NCBI GenBank assembly: GCA_028714875.1
Contig: JAQTLN010000010.1
Span: forward strand, 80,599-144,598
Reading direction: 5' to 3'
Origin: Gallionellaceae bacterium
Lineage (GTDB): Bacteria > Pseudomonadota > Gammaproteobacteria > Burkholderiales > Thiobacillaceae
Length of the DNA: 64,000 nucleotides
Shown here: one piece after another, positions 36,445 to 44,307 of the stretch
How the letters are laid out: every line of letters starts with the position of its first letter
Position numbering within the stretch: the stretch's first letter is position 1
Made by a program: the position numbers and the translations under genes
Notes under the pieces: model-generated
Told to the model about the DNA's origin: nothing
The model's input: only the letters and a program-made list of their open reading frames with translations
Database searches by the model: none

Positions 36445-36867
36445 ATGAAACGTTTGTTCTTCGCCTTAGCCCTAGCCGCCTCCGCCGCGCCGGTACTCGC
36501 CGCCGACGTTGGCGTATCCATCAACATCGGCCAACCCGGCTTTTATGGCCGTATCGATATCGGTGACTTTCCGCAGCCGCAAGTTGTCTATCGGCAACCG
36601 GTGGTAATCGAACGAGTCGTGGTTGCCCGCCCGCCGGTCTACCTGCACGTCCGCCCTGGCCATGAGAAGAATTGGCGCAAACACTGCCGTGAGTACAACG
36701 CCTGTGGCGAGCGGGTCTACTTCGTGCGGGACAACTGGTACCAACAAGACTACGTGCCGCGTTACCAGGAGCGTCATGGTGACCGCCGTGACAAGCACGA
36801 GGACAAGCATCATGGGAATGGCAATGATCGCCATAACGACAATCGCGACCATGATCGCAATCGCTGA
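36445..36867 (+). CDS. exported His/Asp-rich small protein
   Basis: About 140 residues. Signal peptide KRLFFALALAASAAPVLAAD. The middle is VGVSINIGQPGFYGRIDIGD, like other betaproteobacterial periplasmic proteins of unknown role. CREYNACGERVYFVRDNWY holds a Cys pair. The tail is His/Asp/Arg/Asn-rich (HEDKHHGNGNDRHNDN) and may bind metal. AAGGA seven bases before ATG 36445. Followed by a lipoprotein with a similar tail. Confidence 0.75.
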   Translation: MKRLFFALALAASAAPVLAADVGVSINIGQPGFYGRIDIGDFPQPQVVYRQPVVIERVVVARPPVYLHVRPGHEKNWRKHCREYNACGERVYFVRDNWYQQDYVPRYQERHGDRRDKHEDKHHGNGNDRHNDNRDHDRNR

Positions 36868-36968
36868 GTCATGGGCTTGACCGCTCTCTTTGCACAAGCC
36901 CCTCCGCAATATCGCGTTGGTGGATGTGCCGATCCCTCTGTGGATCATTTATTTACAAAGGATGTGTC

Positions 36969-37163
36969 ATGAAAAAACTATTGCTGATTGCAAGTTTGAT
37001 GATGGTGGGTTTGAGTGGCTGTTATGTCGTGCCACACGATCGGGGTCACGATGACGGCTATCGGAATGACCGGGATCATCATCGAGATGACGATAGAAAA
37101 GGCCACGATGACCGTGAGGACCGTCGCGGAGGCGGTTATGGCGGCCATGACGGGTATCACTGA
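36969..37163 (+). CDS. small lipoprotein with His/Asp/Gly-rich tail
   Basis: 64 residues. Lipobox LSGC in MKKLLLIASLMMVGLSGC. The remainder is nearly all His, Asp, Arg and Gly (HDDGYRNDRDHHRDDDRKGH, GGYGGHDGYH), suggesting divalent-metal binding or a disordered surface tether. AAGGA six bases upstream. Probably cotranscribed with the previous gene. Confidence 0.75.
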   Translation: MKKLLLIASLMMVGLSGCYVVPHDRGHDDGYRNDRDHHRDDDRKGHDDREDRRGGGYGGHDGYH

Positions 37164-37205
37164 GTCGCTCCGGGGTCGATGAGCAACGATTAGGGAGAAA
37201 CGAAG

Positions 37206-38093
37206 TTGGCATGGCTGACGCGGTGGTTGTTTTTCTTGGTAGCGCTTTCCGGCGCCGGGGGGATATTTGCCTCCGTGCCGGACACGCAATCCGCCGCATC
37301 ACTCCACGCGCAATACGCGTCCTTGGGTAAACGGCTCCATCACAACCCGTTTCTACGAACGCTTTCCCTCGACTCTTTCGAATCCGCCCACGACCTGAAA
37401 GGCGACATCTACGCCGTGGTCGATTACCCGTTTGCCACCGTCAGTGCGGCTCTCAGCGGGTCCGAGCAATGGTGTGAGGTACTCATCCTGCATCTCAATA
37501 CCAAGTACTGCCATGCCATGAGCGAAGGGGCCGGCACCATACTGGCGGTCAGCATCGGCAAGAAATCCCCGCAATCCCTCGACGATGCCTATTCCATGGA
37601 ATTTTCCTATCGTGTCGCCGCGACGACACCGAGCTACCTGGATATCCGGCTCGACGCGGAGAAGGGACCGCTGAGCACCAGCGACTATCGCATCCAGTTG
37701 GAAGCCACTCCGGTCGAAAATGGTCGGACCTTTCTGCATCTCACCTATTCCTATGCTTACGGTTTCGCCGGGCGGCTCGCCATGAAAAGCTACCTGGCCA
37801 CAATCGGAAGCGACAAGGTGGGATTCACCGTTATCGGCAGGCAACCCAACGGGCAGCCCGAATATATCGGTGGCGTGCGGGGCTTGGTGGAACGCAACAC
37901 CATGCGCTACTACCTTGCAATCGATGCCTTTCTCGGTGCTTATTCCGCACCGCCTTCTTTGCAGCTCGAAAAACGCCTGCAAAGCTGGTTCGCCGCAACG
38001 GAGCAATATCCCCGCCAATTGCGAGAGTTAGGCAAATCCGATTATTTGAATATGAAACGAAGTGAATATTCTCGGCAGCAACAATTACATTGA
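37206..38093 (+). CDS. exported hypothetical protein, START-like possibility
   Basis: 295 residues. Signal peptide AWLTRWLFFLVALSGAGGIF. The body (DIYAVVDYPFATVSAALSGS, CEVLILHLNTKYC, LEATPVENGRTFLHLTYSY) is reminiscent of lipid-binding helix-grip proteins but I cannot name a family. A Cys pair lies about 15 residues apart. TTG at 37206 is the only start with a ribosome site (GGGAG); no nearby ATG is in frame. Function unknown. Confidence 0.7.
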   Translation: MAWLTRWLFFLVALSGAGGIFASVPDTQSAASLHAQYASLGKRLHHNPFLRTLSLDSFESAHDLKGDIYAVVDYPFATVSAALSGSEQWCEVLILHLNTKYCHAMSEGAGTILAVSIGKKSPQSLDDAYSMEFSYRVAATTPSYLDIRLDAEKGPLSTSDYRIQLEATPVENGRTFLHLTYSYAYGFAGRLAMKSYLATIGSDKVGFTVIGRQPNGQPEYIGGVRGLVERNTMRYYLAIDAFLGAYSAPPSLQLEKRLQSWFAATEQYPRQLRELGKSDYLNMKRSEYSRQQQLH

Positions 38094-38151
38094 TGCGTAG
38101 CGCAATGCGCCATGGCGGTGCGGGGTGATCTACAGAGGCACTGCCCAGCAC

Positions 38152-38943
38152 ATGGACCACGGAGAGAAATTCAACGCTTTGACTCACCTCGTCGGGGCTG
38201 TTCTGGCGCTTGTCGGAAGCGTCGTTCTCATCGTACTGGCCGCGCGGAACGGTGATCCGTGGCAGGTGGTGAGCGTTTCGATCTACGGCGTGACGCTGGT
38301 GCTGCTTTACAGCTTCTCCACGCTCTACCACAGCCTCCACGGGCACGCCAAAAGCATCCTGCGCAAGCTGGACCATCTCAGCATCTATCTACTCATCGCC
38401 GGCAGCTACACCCCGTTCTGCCTGGTGACGCTGCGCGGTCCCTGGGGCTGGTCGCTGCTCGGGGTCGTGTGGGGGCTCGCGGTGCTCGGTTGCCTGCATG
38501 AGTTGAGGCCGCGCGGCGGCGCGCGAATTCTGTCCGTGGTGCTCTATGTCGTGATGGGATGGGTGGTCCTGGTGGCCTTGGTTCCACTCCTGCATGCGTT
38601 GGGGTCGGCCGGGTTCACCTGGCTCGCCGTCGGCGGACTGTTCTACACGGTGGGCATCGCCTTCTATGCGCTCGGCAGCCGTCAAGCAGCCTGTCGGACT
38701 TTGGTCGTCGATAGCGAAAAGCGACCCCGGCGACGTCAGTTTTTGTCGGATTCGCCGCCTCATAGTCGAACTATGGGGCAAGAAGCCGGGGAAAAATGGG
38801 CCGTCGCGGTCGCTTTGCAGCCGACGATTTCAAAGTCCGACAGGCTGCTAGCCCACTCGCACGGCATCTGGCACTTGTTCGTCATCGCCGGCAGCGCCGC
38901 ACATTACTTCGTGATCCTGCGCTATGTGCTGGGCGGGGCCTAG
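38152..38943 (+). CDS. haemolysin III family membrane protein with in-frame element insertion
   Basis: About 263 residues; a normal HlyIII is 200-215. It has seven predicted membrane helices of the PAQR/HlyIII family. Conserved residues are present: EKFNALTHLVGAVLA, STLYHSLHGHAK, LDHLSIYLLIAGSYTP and AHSHGIWHLFVIAGSAAHY. Between YALGSRQ and LAHSHG, 55 extra codons come from a palindromic element (38685-38849), keeping the frame. The extra part is hydrophilic and basic (SEKRPRRRQFLSDSP) and falls in a loop before the last helix, so the protein may still fold. ATG 38152 matches family starts, but no strong ribosome site is seen. Confidence 0.85.
   Translation: MDHGEKFNALTHLVGAVLALVGSVVLIVLAARNGDPWQVVSVSIYGVTLVLLYSFSTLYHSLHGHAKSILRKLDHLSIYLLIAGSYTPFCLVTLRGPWGWSLLGVVWGLAVLGCLHELRPRGGARILSVVLYVVMGWVVLVALVPLLHALGSAGFTWLAVGGLFYTVGIAFYALGSRQAACRTLVVDSEKRPRRRQFLSDSPPHSRTMGQEAGEKWAVAVALQPTISKSDRLLAHSHGIWHLFVIAGSAAHYFVILRYVLGGA
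38685..38849. mobile_element. 165-bp palindromic element inserted in frame in HlyIII
   Basis: AGCAGCCTGTCGGACTTTG at 38685 is perfectly inverted at 38831-38849. Pairing continues imperfectly inward (AAAGCGACC/GGTCGCTTT) to a central CATAG-TCGAA-CTATG hairpin. 165 bases equal 55 codons with no stop in the reading frame. It looks like a non-autonomous, MITE- or RPE-like element. Confidence 0.85.
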
Positions 38944-38958
38944 TGTCGCGAACCAGAC

Positions 38959-39039
38959 GTAGGGTGTGGTGAGCGCAGCGAACCGCACCATGCAATGCGA
39001 CCGTACTTGATGCGGTTCGCAGCGCTCACCACATCCTAC
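38959..39039. repeat. long palindromic repeat (GTAGGGTGTGGTGAGCGC type)
   Basis: A 29-base arm starting GTAGGGTGTGGTGAGCGCAG is mirrored by an arm ending CTCACCACATCCTAC, with a 23-base centre. Typical intergenic repeat found in many betaproteobacteria. Otherwise 38944-39279 holds only dyad copy 7. Confidence 0.85.
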
Positions 39040-39159
39040 AAACCATCCAGTCAATGTGACTGGCTACCAGGTGCGCCTGCCGAGTGTTGCAAACGGTAGG
39101 TCCGGGGAGCCACCTCCCGGAGCGACGGTCGAAGCCTGTCTTCCTTGCGGTGGGGCTTG

Positions 39160-39178
39160 TGTACGGCAACGCACAGAC
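39160..39178 (+). promoter_or_regulatory. 19-bp dyad motif, copy 7 (entericidin gene)
   Basis: TGTACGGCAACGCACAGAC, one base off consensus, 102 bases before the entericidin start. ATGTTTGAAAC, a possible -10 region, begins 20 bases after it. Confidence 0.7.
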
Positions 39179-39279
39179 CAATCCGGTCTGCCGGCGCATG
39201 TTTGAAACAGGTGGTGCTTAAGACGGCATTTGCCGGCTTCTGCACCGATTTTTGATCCGGTTTTTGTAAAGGAGTCACC

Positions 39280-39432
39280 ATGTTCAAACGAGTTTTCATG
39301 ACACTACTCACGCTGCTATCCATTGTCGGCGCTGCCGCGACAGTTACTGGCTGCAACACGATGGAAGGCGCGGGAAAGGATGTTCAGCAGGCTGGACAAG
39401 CCATCAAGAGCGAGGCGAATGAGCACAGGTAA
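39280..39432 (+). CDS. entericidin A/B family lipoprotein
   Basis: 50 residues: MFKRVFMTLLTLLSIVGAAA, lipobox VTGC, then NTMEGAGKDVQQAGQAIKSE. The GAGKDVQQAGQAI block is the entericidin signature. Entericidins are tiny outer-membrane lipoproteins induced by stress in Enterobacteria. AAAGGAG five bases before ATG 39280. Confidence 0.92.
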   Translation: MFKRVFMTLLTLLSIVGAAATVTGCNTMEGAGKDVQQAGQAIKSEANEHR

Positions 39433-39473
39433 TCTTCCCACCTGACCCGTTTGCGTCATTCACCCGAGACAGC

Positions 39474-39503
39474 AGGAATGGCCGAAGCTCTTCGGCCATT
39501 CCT
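39474..39503 (+). terminator. hairpin after entericidin gene
   Basis: AGGAATGGCCGAAG / CTTCGGCCATTCCT, a perfect 14-base stem with a two-base loop, 41 bases past the stop. No long T run, so termination or mRNA stabilisation. Confidence 0.65.
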
Positions 39504-39525
39504 CTGACAGACAAGGATCAGACGC

Positions 39526-40044
39526 ATGAACGACGCTAGCAAATCCTGTCCGGTCTGTGGCGAAACCATCAAGGCCGCCGCCATCAAGTGCCGTTTCTGC
39601 AATACCGATCTGGCGGCTTTCGCGGCAACGCGCGAGTCCGAGCATGAAAAGCTGTTGTTCTCCGGCCACCCCGCCGTCCTTTATAGCGCCTGGCAATGGG
39701 TTGCCGTGATGCTGACACTCGGCATCGCCCTGGCCTTCTTCTGGCTGAAAAGCCTCGCCACGACCTACGAGATCACCACGCAGCGAATCAGGATCGAGCG
39801 CGGCATTCTGTCGAAAATAAAGGACAGCATCGAACTATTCCGCATCGATCACTTCGATTTGCACAAGCCGCTGGGAATGAGGCTCGCGGGTTACTGTCTG
39901 CTGCATCTGCGCGCATCGGACGCCAGTTTTGCAACCGTGAGCCTCTATGGCATCCCGAATCTGGAGCAGCTTGCCGATACGTTGCGCGAGGATACGTTGC
40001 GCGAGCGTACCAGACGGCGCGTGACCACTTTCGTGCAGGCGTAA
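39526..40044 (+). CDS. zinc-ribbon and bacterial PH-domain membrane protein
   Basis: 172 residues. N-terminal zinc ribbon CPVCGETIKAAAIKCRFCNT (two CxxC pairs), then LFSGHPAVLYSAWQWVAVM with one membrane hairpin near 55-75. A bPH2/YdbT-like domain follows: TTYEITTQRIRIERGILSK, IELFRIDHFDLHKPLGMRL. Such proteins are small membrane-linked factors of unknown job. The tail carries a duplicated LREDTLRERT stretch. Confidence 0.82.
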   Translation: MNDASKSCPVCGETIKAAAIKCRFCNTDLAAFAATRESEHEKLLFSGHPAVLYSAWQWVAVMLTLGIALAFFWLKSLATTYEITTQRIRIERGILSKIKDSIELFRIDHFDLHKPLGMRLAGYCLLHLRASDASFATVSLYGIPNLEQLADTLREDTLRERTRRRVTTFVQA

Positions 40045-40106
40045 CCGCACATCCGGAATTCCGGGGTGTGTTCAAGGACACCTCCACAGGTGCCGGTGGT
40101 TCTCGC

Positions 40107-41540
40107 TTACAGCCAGTATTCCCAGATCCGGGCAAACAACTCCTTGAAGCGCAGCTTGAGCGGGCGGCGTTCCCACGCCTCCAGCGTGATCGCGTCGGAT
40201 GCCGCCAGGTCTTTGTCGAACATGGTCTGCACCTGTTTGCCGAACTCCGATCCCAGTACTACCGCATTCAGCTCCTGGTTGTGCAGGAAGCTGCGCCAGT
40301 CCAGGTTGGTCGAGCCCACCGTGGCCCAGACGCCGTCGATCAGCGCCGTCTTGGAATGCAGGATCACCCCGCGCCGCTCGTAAATCTTCACCCCCGCGCG
40401 CAGCAGCCGCTCGTAGTAGCCGCGCCCGGCGTGGAACACCAGCCAGGAATCGGTGCTGCTGGGCAGGATCAGGACCACGCTGACACCACGCCGGGCGGCG
40501 GCTTCGAGTGCTTGCAGCAACTGCGGGTCGGGGGCGAAATACGCGTTGGTCAGGTGCACACTGGTCTCGGCGCTGCCTATGGCCGAGAGCAAGGTGGCAT
40601 AGATCAGGCTGAAGGGCTCGTCGGGCGAACTGCCGATCGCGCGCACCACCTCCCGGCCGGCGGTCACGGGGGGCGGGAAGTAGTTCTTCTCTTTTAGCGG
40701 CGCGCCCTTCTGGCTTTCCCAGGTGGCGAGGAACAGTTTCTGCAACTCGGCCACCACCGGTCCCTTCAGTTGCAGGTCGGTGTCGCGCCACGCCAGGTTG
40801 TTCTCGATCCCACCGTCGGGTTCGGTTTTGGGTTTGCTGCGCGAACCCGTTTTGAAAGAGCCGCCGGAGTAGACGCTGCTGATGTTGATGCCGCCGAGAA
40901 ATGCCGTGCTGCCGTCGACGACCAGAAGCTTGCGGTGATCGCGCTGGTTCAGCACCCATTCCTTGCGGGTTGCCAAGGGGTTGATGGGATTGAATTCGAG
41001 CACTTCGACGCCGCTGTCAGTCAATTGCTGGAAAAAGGCCGTCGGAGTGTTCAGGGTGCCCACGCTGTCGCGGATGAGATTGACCTGTACGCCTTGCCGC
41101 TGCTTGTCCATCAGTGCCTGGGCGAAGCGTTGGCCGACCTCGTCGTCGTCGAGGATGTAGGTCTCCATATTGATGTGGTCCTGGGCCGCCAGGATGGATG
41201 CGTACATCGCCCGGTAGGTGGCCGGGCCGTCCTCGAGCAGCCGCACCTGATTGCCAGTGGTCAGCGGACTGCCGACGATGGCCTCTTCCACGGCTAAATG
41301 GCGCTCGAAGATGTCGGTGTCCTGGCCGCGGTGCTCCAGGCGTTTTAGGATTGCCTTGCTCTGTGCCGCCGATAGCGGGCCACGCGCCCCTTCCAGTTGC
41401 ACGGGAGGGCCGTGGTGTCGCGCCAGATCGGGCACGATGGTCGGCAGGCTGCTGCAACCGGCCAGGCCGAGCAGGCACACGGCCAAGCCAAGATACAGAC
41501 GTGGAAGGCGGCGTGCCGGTCTCGGGGTCGATGCAAACAT
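40107..41540 (-). CDS. phospholipase D/cardiolipin synthase-like lipoprotein
   Basis: About 477 residues. Lipoprotein signal LYLGLAVCLLGLAGC (Cys near 29). Two HKD catalytic motifs: HRKLLVVDGSTAFLGG (about 200) and HSKTALIDGVWATVGSTN (about 393). It should transfer or hydrolyse phosphatidyl groups, as cardiolipin synthases do, but from the outer face of a membrane. GGAG five bases before ATG 41540. Last gene of a three-gene operon behind the collagen-like lipoprotein and DUF3309 gene, with dyad copy 8 at its head. A second, unrelated-length PLD lipoprotein is at 47432. Confidence 0.9.
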   Translation of the reverse strand: MFASTPRPARRLPRLYLGLAVCLLGLAGCSSLPTIVPDLARHHGPPVQLEGARGPLSAAQSKAILKRLEHRGQDTDIFERHLAVEEAIVGSPLTTGNQVRLLEDGPATYRAMYASILAAQDHINMETYILDDDEVGQRFAQALMDKQRQGVQVNLIRDSVGTLNTPTAFFQQLTDSGVEVLEFNPINPLATRKEWVLNQRDHRKLLVVDGSTAFLGGINISSVYSGGSFKTGSRSKPKTEPDGGIENNLAWRDTDLQLKGPVVAELQKLFLATWESQKGAPLKEKNYFPPPVTAGREVVRAIGSSPDEPFSLIYATLLSAIGSAETSVHLTNAYFAPDPQLLQALEAAARRGVSVVLILPSSTDSWLVFHAGRGYYERLLRAGVKIYERRGVILHSKTALIDGVWATVGSTNLDWRSFLHNQELNAVVLGSEFGKQVQTMFDKDLAASDAITLEAWERRPLKLRFKELFARIWEYWL

Positions 41541-41601
41541 CAAGGCTCCATCAATGCACACACGCACGCTCGTGGCGGCACTGACAGCAGTGCTGCTCCC
41601 G

Positions 41602-41757
41602 TCACAGCCGTCCCATCAACAGCAGGACGATGACGATGATCACCACCAAGCCCAAACCGCCACTGGGCCCGTAGCCCCAACTCCTGCTATGCGGCCAGCT
41701 CGGAATGGCGCCGATCAGTAGCAGGATCAGAACGATCAACAGTATGGTTCCCAACAT
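41602..41757 (-). CDS. DUF3309 family membrane micro-protein
   Basis: 51 residues, too short for many gene callers: MLGTILLIVLILLLIGAIPS, WPHSRSWGYGPSGG, then GLVVIIVIVLLLMGRL. The SWGYGPSGGLG hinge between two helices is the DUF3309 signature. The start MLGTI resembles the lmo0937-like protein at 33264. It sits 21 bases after the collagen-like gene and 61 before the PLD gene. Confidence 0.9.
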   Translation of the reverse strand: MLGTILLIVLILLLIGAIPSWPHSRSWGYGPSGGLGLVVIIVIVLLLMGRL

Positions 41758-41778
41758 GGTGTTCTCCTCGATGTGAAA

Positions 41779-42081
41779 TCAGTTCGCCGGTTTGACGGGC
41801 GGTACCACGATAACTGTGGTGGCATCGCCGCTCTTGCCGGCCTCGCCCTGGCTACCCTCGTTGCCCTGGTAACCCTGCATGCCCCGATTGCCTTGCATGC
41901 CCTGTTCGCCCTGGTTACCCATCATGCCCTGGCCACCGGCTTCGCCCCGCGGACCCGCGGGGCCGGGTACCGCACTGGTCGTGGCGGGCACCGTGACCAC
42001 GGTGGGTCGGTCACAAGCGGGCAGGCTCAGCACAGTAACCAGCGCGGCTGACAGCGTCACAAAAATCATTGAACGGTTCAT
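41779..42081 (-). CDS. collagen-like (Gly-X-Y) lipoprotein
   Basis: 100 residues. Lipobox LPAC in RSMIFVTLSAALVTVLSLPAC. A Gly-X-Y run of about 14 triplets (GPAGPRGEAGGQGMMGNQGE onwards) is followed by DATTVIVVPPVKPAN. Bacterial collagen-like triple helices form surface stalks; this is a very short one. AAAGGA eight bases before ATG 42081. First gene of an operon with DUF3309 and PLD genes, with the dyad motif 124 bases upstream. Confidence 0.85.
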   Translation of the reverse strand: MNRSMIFVTLSAALVTVLSLPACDRPTVVTVPATTSAVPGPAGPRGEAGGQGMMGNQGEQGMQGNRGMQGYQGNEGSQGEAGKSGDATTVIVVPPVKPAN

Positions 42082-42204
42082 GGGGAATCCTTTGAAAATG
42101 GAAAAATCGGGCGCGAATGGCACTGCAACGTTCGCGCAACGAGCCGGCTCGACTGGGAATGTCGCCCTCGGCACATGAGCAAATTAAGTGAATCCCGGGC
42201 GTAG

Positions 42205-42223
42205 TTCAGTGCGCTGGCGAACA
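42205..42223 (-). promoter_or_regulatory. 19-bp dyad motif, copy 8 (collagen-like/DUF3309/PLD operon)
   Basis: Minus strand TGTTCGCCAGCGCACTGAA. TTAATTTGC, a possible -10, follows after 17-19 bases. Confidence 0.65.
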
Positions 42224-42385
42224 CAGATGAAAACTTTCGCGGCGCACAGCCCCGCTTCCGTTCGTTTCAGTCCCGGTGATGGCCGATCCCGCCCGGCGCC
42301 TGTCTCGATAACTCACGGCTGAGCGGAAGTTGTAGGTCAGGTTGCGGTTTCATCGCTACCTGACGATCCACTGATTTTCTTGCTC

Positions 42386-42404
42386 TGTACGGCAGCGCAC
42401 CGAA
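42386..42404 (+). promoter_or_regulatory. 19-bp dyad motif, copy 9 (csbD)
   Basis: TGTACGGCAGCGCACCGAA, 192 bases before csbD, an unusually long leader. The leader (about 42430-42590) shares words with the leader of the csbD relic at 53870. Confidence 0.65.
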
Positions 42405-42595
42405 GCCGTCAGATCATGCGACTAGCCTCAATCCCGCATCCGGAATTTCCCCCGTAATCAGACCAGACGCTCTTCCTACACTTCCCGCCACTGCCCGCTG
42501 TGGCGCGCGGCGCGCGGATGGCGACAAGTAGGCACGGAGGAGGGATGCTCGATTGGCAATTCCGCCAGGCGGGTTACGAACAAAAGGAGTTGGAA

Positions 42596-42799
42596 ATGAA
42601 CTGGGATATCGCTAAAGGCAACTGGAAACAGTTCAGGGGCAAAGTACAAGCACAGTGGGGCAAGCTGACCGACGATCACCTCGATGTGATTGCCGGCAAG
42701 CGTGACGAACTGGTGGGCAAGATCCAGGAGAGCTACGGCATCACCAAGGACGAAGCTGAGCAGCAGATCAAGGATTTTGAAGCGCGCAGCAAGGACTGA
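42596..42799 (+). CDS. CsbD family stress-response protein
   Basis: 67 residues: MNWDIAKGNWKQFRGKVQAQ, WGKLTDDHLDVIAGKRDELV, IQESYGITKDEAEQQIKDFE. Complete CsbD/YjbJ domain, a small abundant helical protein induced in general stress. AAAGGAG six bases upstream of the ATG. Own motif-bearing promoter and a large hairpin after it. Confidence 0.95.
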   Translation: MNWDIAKGNWKQFRGKVQAQWGKLTDDHLDVIAGKRDELVGKIQESYGITKDEAEQQIKDFEARSKD

Positions 42800-42838
42800 C
42801 GTCCGGCGTCCTCTGGGAGACCGTTCGGCAGGCAAGTA

Positions 42839-42902
42839 GCGCCGGCGTCTCGCCGGCTTCGTGGGCCTGATCAGAAGGACGAAGCCGGCGAGATGCCGGC
42901 GC
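42839..42902. repeat. large hairpin after csbD
   Basis: GCGCCGGCGTCTCGCCGGC... is mirrored by ...GCCGGCGAGATGCCGGCGC: 24-base arms with one mismatch and a 16-base loop. No T run. Probably a dispersed palindromic repeat that can also stabilise the csbD mRNA. Confidence 0.75.
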
Positions 42903-43024
42903 CACATGAGGGGCCGCCTCTGTTGCCCTTTCCTGAAAAAAGCACATTCATGGCCAGTCCGGAATCAGGCCAGTGCACCCGTTCGTTTCATTCGTAGCGT
43001 CGAAGATGTAACAAGAGCTCGCTA

Positions 43025-43043
43025 TGTTCGGGCCCGCACAGAC
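43025..43043 (+). promoter_or_regulatory. 19-bp dyad motif, copy 10 (crystallin-like gene)
   Basis: TGTTCGGGCCCGCACAGAC; both ends fit consensus, the centre deviates. 108 bases before the gene; CCATCATGAG is a possible -10 region. Confidence 0.6.
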
Positions 43044-43150
43044 CGCGACTGGATGGCGCTCCATCATGAGCACCTGACTACTTCGAACGGCGGGATCGGA
43101 TACCCACCCACCTTGGCTTCGGTAGTTGTTACTTCCAACAGGAGAAATTC

Positions 43151-44092
43151 ATGAATGCAATTTTGAGAAATGCGCTAACGGTGGCCGGTGTGATATTCGC
43201 CACGCAGGCGGCCGCGGACGTCACCTTCTACGAACATGAAGACTTTAGAGGCCGGTCCTTCAACACCGAGCAACCTATCGCCAACTTCAAGCACTTCGGC
43301 TTCAATGACCGCGCTTCCTCGGTCGTGGTCGACCGCGACTGGTGGCAGGTTTGCGAAGATGCCCAGTTCGCCGGCCGCTGCGCCGTTCTGCGTCCGGGCC
43401 GCTATCCGTCGCTGGCCGCGATGGGTATGAACGACCGTATTTCATCGGTACGGATCATGGGCGGTAACGCGCGTGGCGATGACTACCGCAATATGGCGCC
43501 TCCTTTTGCGGACGAAGATCACCATCGTCACCACGACGAGCGCGGCAATCGCAATCCTTACCTGCCCGCGCCCGTCATGGCCGAGGAGCACCATTGGCGT
43601 CACGATGAGCGCGGCTATGTCAATCCCTACCTGCCCGTCGCGTCCTACGACTACCAGCGGCGCTACAACGAGCGGACTTATGAGGCGAACGTCACTTCGG
43701 TACGCGCGGTGGTCGGGCCGCCCGAGCAGCGCTGCTGGGTCGAGCGCGAACAAGTTGTGGAAGAACGTAAATCCAACGCGCCCGGTGCGATTGTCGGCGC
43801 CTTGATCGGCGGCATCCTTGGCCATCAGATCGGCGATGGCAGTGGCAAGGATCTCGCCACGGCCGGTGGCGCGGTCGCGGGAGCCGTGGTGGGCGCCAAC
43901 ATCAATCGCAAGCAAAACGAACAGCAGGCATCCACCCAGGACGTCCAGCATTGCGCCAACACCGCGCGCCATGCCCGACCCGAATACTGGGATGTCACCT
44001 ACAACTTCCGCGGCCAGGAACATCGCATCCAGACCACCGACCGGCCGGGATCAACCGTGACCGTCAACGAGCGGGGCGAGCCCAGGGTGTAA
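43151..44092 (+). CDS. beta/gamma-crystallin-like protein with glycine-zipper domain
   Basis: 313 residues. Signal peptide ending THQAAADV-like (FATQAAADVTFYEHEDFRGR). Residues 22-105 are a beta/gamma-crystallin domain (YEHEDFRGRSF, DRASSVVVDRDWWQVCEDAQ, LRPGRYPSLAAMGMNDRISS). The middle has His/Tyr-rich repeats, RNPYLPAPVMAEEHHWRHDE and VNPYLPVASYDYQRR. Residues 210-265 are a glycine zipper (GAIVGALIGGILGHQIGDGS, GGAVAGAVVGANINR), like the Rickettsia 17-kDa antigen family. Probably an envelope-associated stress protein. AGGAG seven bases before the ATG. Confidence 0.85.
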   Translation: MNAILRNALTVAGVIFATQAAADVTFYEHEDFRGRSFNTEQPIANFKHFGFNDRASSVVVDRDWWQVCEDAQFAGRCAVLRPGRYPSLAAMGMNDRISSVRIMGGNARGDDYRNMAPPFADEDHHRHHDERGNRNPYLPAPVMAEEHHWRHDERGYVNPYLPVASYDYQRRYNERTYEANVTSVRAVVGPPEQRCWVEREQVVEERKSNAPGAIVGALIGGILGHQIGDGSGKDLATAGGAVAGAVVGANINRKQNEQQASTQDVQHCANTARHARPEYWDVTYNFRGQEHRIQTTDRPGSTVTVNERGEPRV

Positions 44093-44229
44093 CGCCTGGC
44101 CCACCTGAAATGACAAAGCGGCCCTTCGGGGCCGTTTTGCCGCGCCAGGCGAGTGGGCCATCCACCTGGTTCATGCGGGCTTCCCGATAGAGCCACTTGT
44201 GGCGCGTGCCGAAATTATTGCCTGCCTTA

Positions 44230-44248
44230 TGTGCGACAGCGTACAGAT
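44230..44248 (+). promoter_or_regulatory. 19-bp dyad motif, copy 11 (BON gene)
   Basis: TGTGCGACAGCGTACAGAT, 60 bases before the BON gene. AGCATGTGAAC begins exactly 20 bases after it; AGCATGTAAG has the same spacing behind copy 13. Confidence 0.7.
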
Positions 44249-44307
44249 CGATTTGCGGGATAGCGTGAGCATGTGAACTCCATAACCCGTTACAAGAAAG
44301 GAATGAC

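Noticed and set aside
42839..42902. Hairpin after csbD as a CRISPR or attC site
   Set aside because: Single palindrome, no repeat-spacer array and no integrase or integron gene nearby.
43151..44092. Frameshift or fusion in the crystallin-like gene
   Set aside because: The domains are joined in one open frame with consistent composition; a similar NPYLP linker in another gene suggests a genuine architecture.
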